64,000 nt of DNA. Origin: Mesorhizobium qingshengii (GTDB lineage: Bacteria > Pseudomonadota > Alphaproteobacteria > Rhizobiales > Rhizobiaceae). Shown one piece after another: positions 63,418 to 64,000 of the stretch (position 1 is the stretch's first letter; every line of letters starts with the position of its first letter). The notes beneath the pieces are model-generated. The model was given only the letters and a program-made list of their open reading frames with translations. It was not told the DNA's origin and searched no databases. The DNA is taken from NCBI RefSeq assembly GCF_027563465.1, contig NZ_JAPFQA010000002.1:248001-312000 (forward strand), in the 5' to 3' direction. The translations under genes were made by a program, and so were the position numbers.

Positions 63418-64000
63418 TTATGCGGGGGCCTTGCCGCCCTCCTCGGTCGGTTCCTCCACCACAACCACTGTCTGTTGCGCGGCGAGAAAATTGCCGACGT
63501 GGCTGAGTCCGTCGAAATGATCGCAGAACACCTTGACGACAACCAGCAGCGGCACCGCCATCAAGGCGCCGACGAAGCCCCAGAGCCATGACCAGAAGGC
63601 GATGGCAATGAAGATCGCCACGGCATTGATCTCGAGGCGCCGGCCGACCACCATGGGTGTGACGAACTGGCCTTCGACGATATCGCACAACAGCACGAAG
63701 GCCGGCGCCAGCAGCGCATAGGAGATGGTGTCGAAGCTGATCAGCGCCATAATCGCGACAAGCACGATGGTCATCAGTGCCCCGACATAGGGCAGGAAGT
63801 TGAGCAGCGCCGCGGCCACGCCCCAGACCAGCGGATTGGGCATGCCGAGCGCCCACAGGCCGAGACCTATGACGGTGCCGAGGCCGGCATTGATGATGGC
63901 GACGGTAAGCAGGTAATGCGAGATTTCGCGCTCGACGTCATAGACGACGCGCATTGCCCGCTTCTTTTCGCTGAGGCTGGCGAAGGACTGGATGATCTTC
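63418..64000 (-). CDS. AI-2E family transporter (PerM/UPF0118), partial
   Basis: The C-terminal 193 residues of an AI-2E family membrane protein; the gene continues past the window edge (open frame to 64000, reading [15 protein letters not shown] before the in-frame ATG at 63954). The typical blocks are present: [34 protein letters not shown] and [28 protein letters not shown], with several membrane segments. The charged tail ends [12 protein letters not shown]. Members include PerM and autoinducer-2 exporters; the substrate is unknown. Confidence 0.85.
   Translation of the reverse strand, partial: KIIQSFASLSEKKRAMRVVYDVEREISHYLLTVAIINAGLGTVIGLGLWALGMPNPLVWGVAAALLNFLPYVGALMTIVLVAIMALISFDTISYALLAPAFVLLCDIVEGQFVTPMVVGRRLEINAVAIFIAIAFWSWLWGFVGALMAVPLLVVVKVFCDHFDGLSHVGNFLAAQQTVVVVEEPTEEGGKAPA

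Overview
The window looks like chromosomal DNA from a nitrogen-fixing alphaproteobacterium of the Rhizobiales, most likely Mesorhizobium or a close relative. The reasons are high GC, a NodF/NodE-like pair, a rhizobial-style urease cluster with interspersed small genes, a sorbitol/mannitol (smo/mtlK) operon, several SBP-first ABC operons, and palindromic intergenic elements of the kind common in rhizobia. I saw no rRNA, tRNA, insertion sequence, phage gene or CRISPR array.

Layout. (1) 0.1-1.6 kb, minus: NodE-like ketosynthase and NodF-like acyl carrier protein. (2) 1.8-9.5 kb, plus: urease ureD-A-(DUF1272)-hupE/ureJ-ureB-ureC, a membrane protein, a GST, then ureE-F-(DUF3995)-ureG. (3) 9.6-13.6 kb: class II aldolase, HAD hydrolase, SorC-type regulator, DUF1127 protein, LysR regulator. 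(4) 13.7-22.7 kb, plus: sorbitol/mannitol ABC transporter, sorbitol and mannitol dehydrogenases, HAD phosphatase and FGGY kinase. (5) 22.7-29.1 kb, minus: AraC regulator with a second sugar/polyol ABC system and a zinc-type polyol dehydrogenase. (6) 29.4-30.8 kb: MATE efflux pump. (7) 31.1-38.6 kb: a divergent nitrile/amide island. The minus arm carries a DUF1097 membrane protein, a cobalt-type nitrile hydratase alpha subunit, a beta subunit split into two genes, a His-rich activator and the cobalt transporter CbtB/CbtA. The plus arm carries an AmiC-like sensor, an AmiR-like ANTAR antiterminator, an acetamidase/formamidase and a degenerate histidine phosphatase. Both arms have an intrinsic terminator inside the leader. 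(8) 38.7-43.2 kb: amino-acid-type ABC transporter without an ATPase, agmatinase-family enzyme, divergent LysR. (9) 43.3-46.1 kb: nicotinate phosphoribosyltransferase and a large membrane protein. (10) 46.2-51.0 kb: Liv-type ABC transporter. (11) 51.0-53.1 kb, minus: nicotinamidase and an NhaD-like antiporter. (12) 53.2-60.6 kb, plus: molybdenum hydroxylase (FAD subunit plus a fused FeS/Mo subunit), 6-hydroxynicotinate-reductase-like protein, UPF0280, DUF1185/AA_synth and MarR. (13) 60.6-64 kb, minus: inositol-monophosphatase family, LLM flavin enzyme, arylamine N-acetyltransferase, and a partial AI-2E family transporter.

How it fits together. Much of the window salvages nitrogen from small molecules. 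Agmatinase-type enzymes release urea for urease; the nitrile hydratase-like complex makes amides that the acetamidase/formamidase can cleave; nicotinamidase plus the hydroxylase and reductase could take nicotinamide through nicotinate and 6-hydroxynicotinate to a reduced ring. The most unusual locus is the split-beta, cobalt-dependent nitrile hydratase/thiocyanate-hydrolase-like island, with its own cobalt supply and apparent ANTAR/attenuator control of both divergent arms. The second is the nicotinate-like operon, whose fused hydroxylase has a palindromic repeat translated in frame as its interdomain linker.
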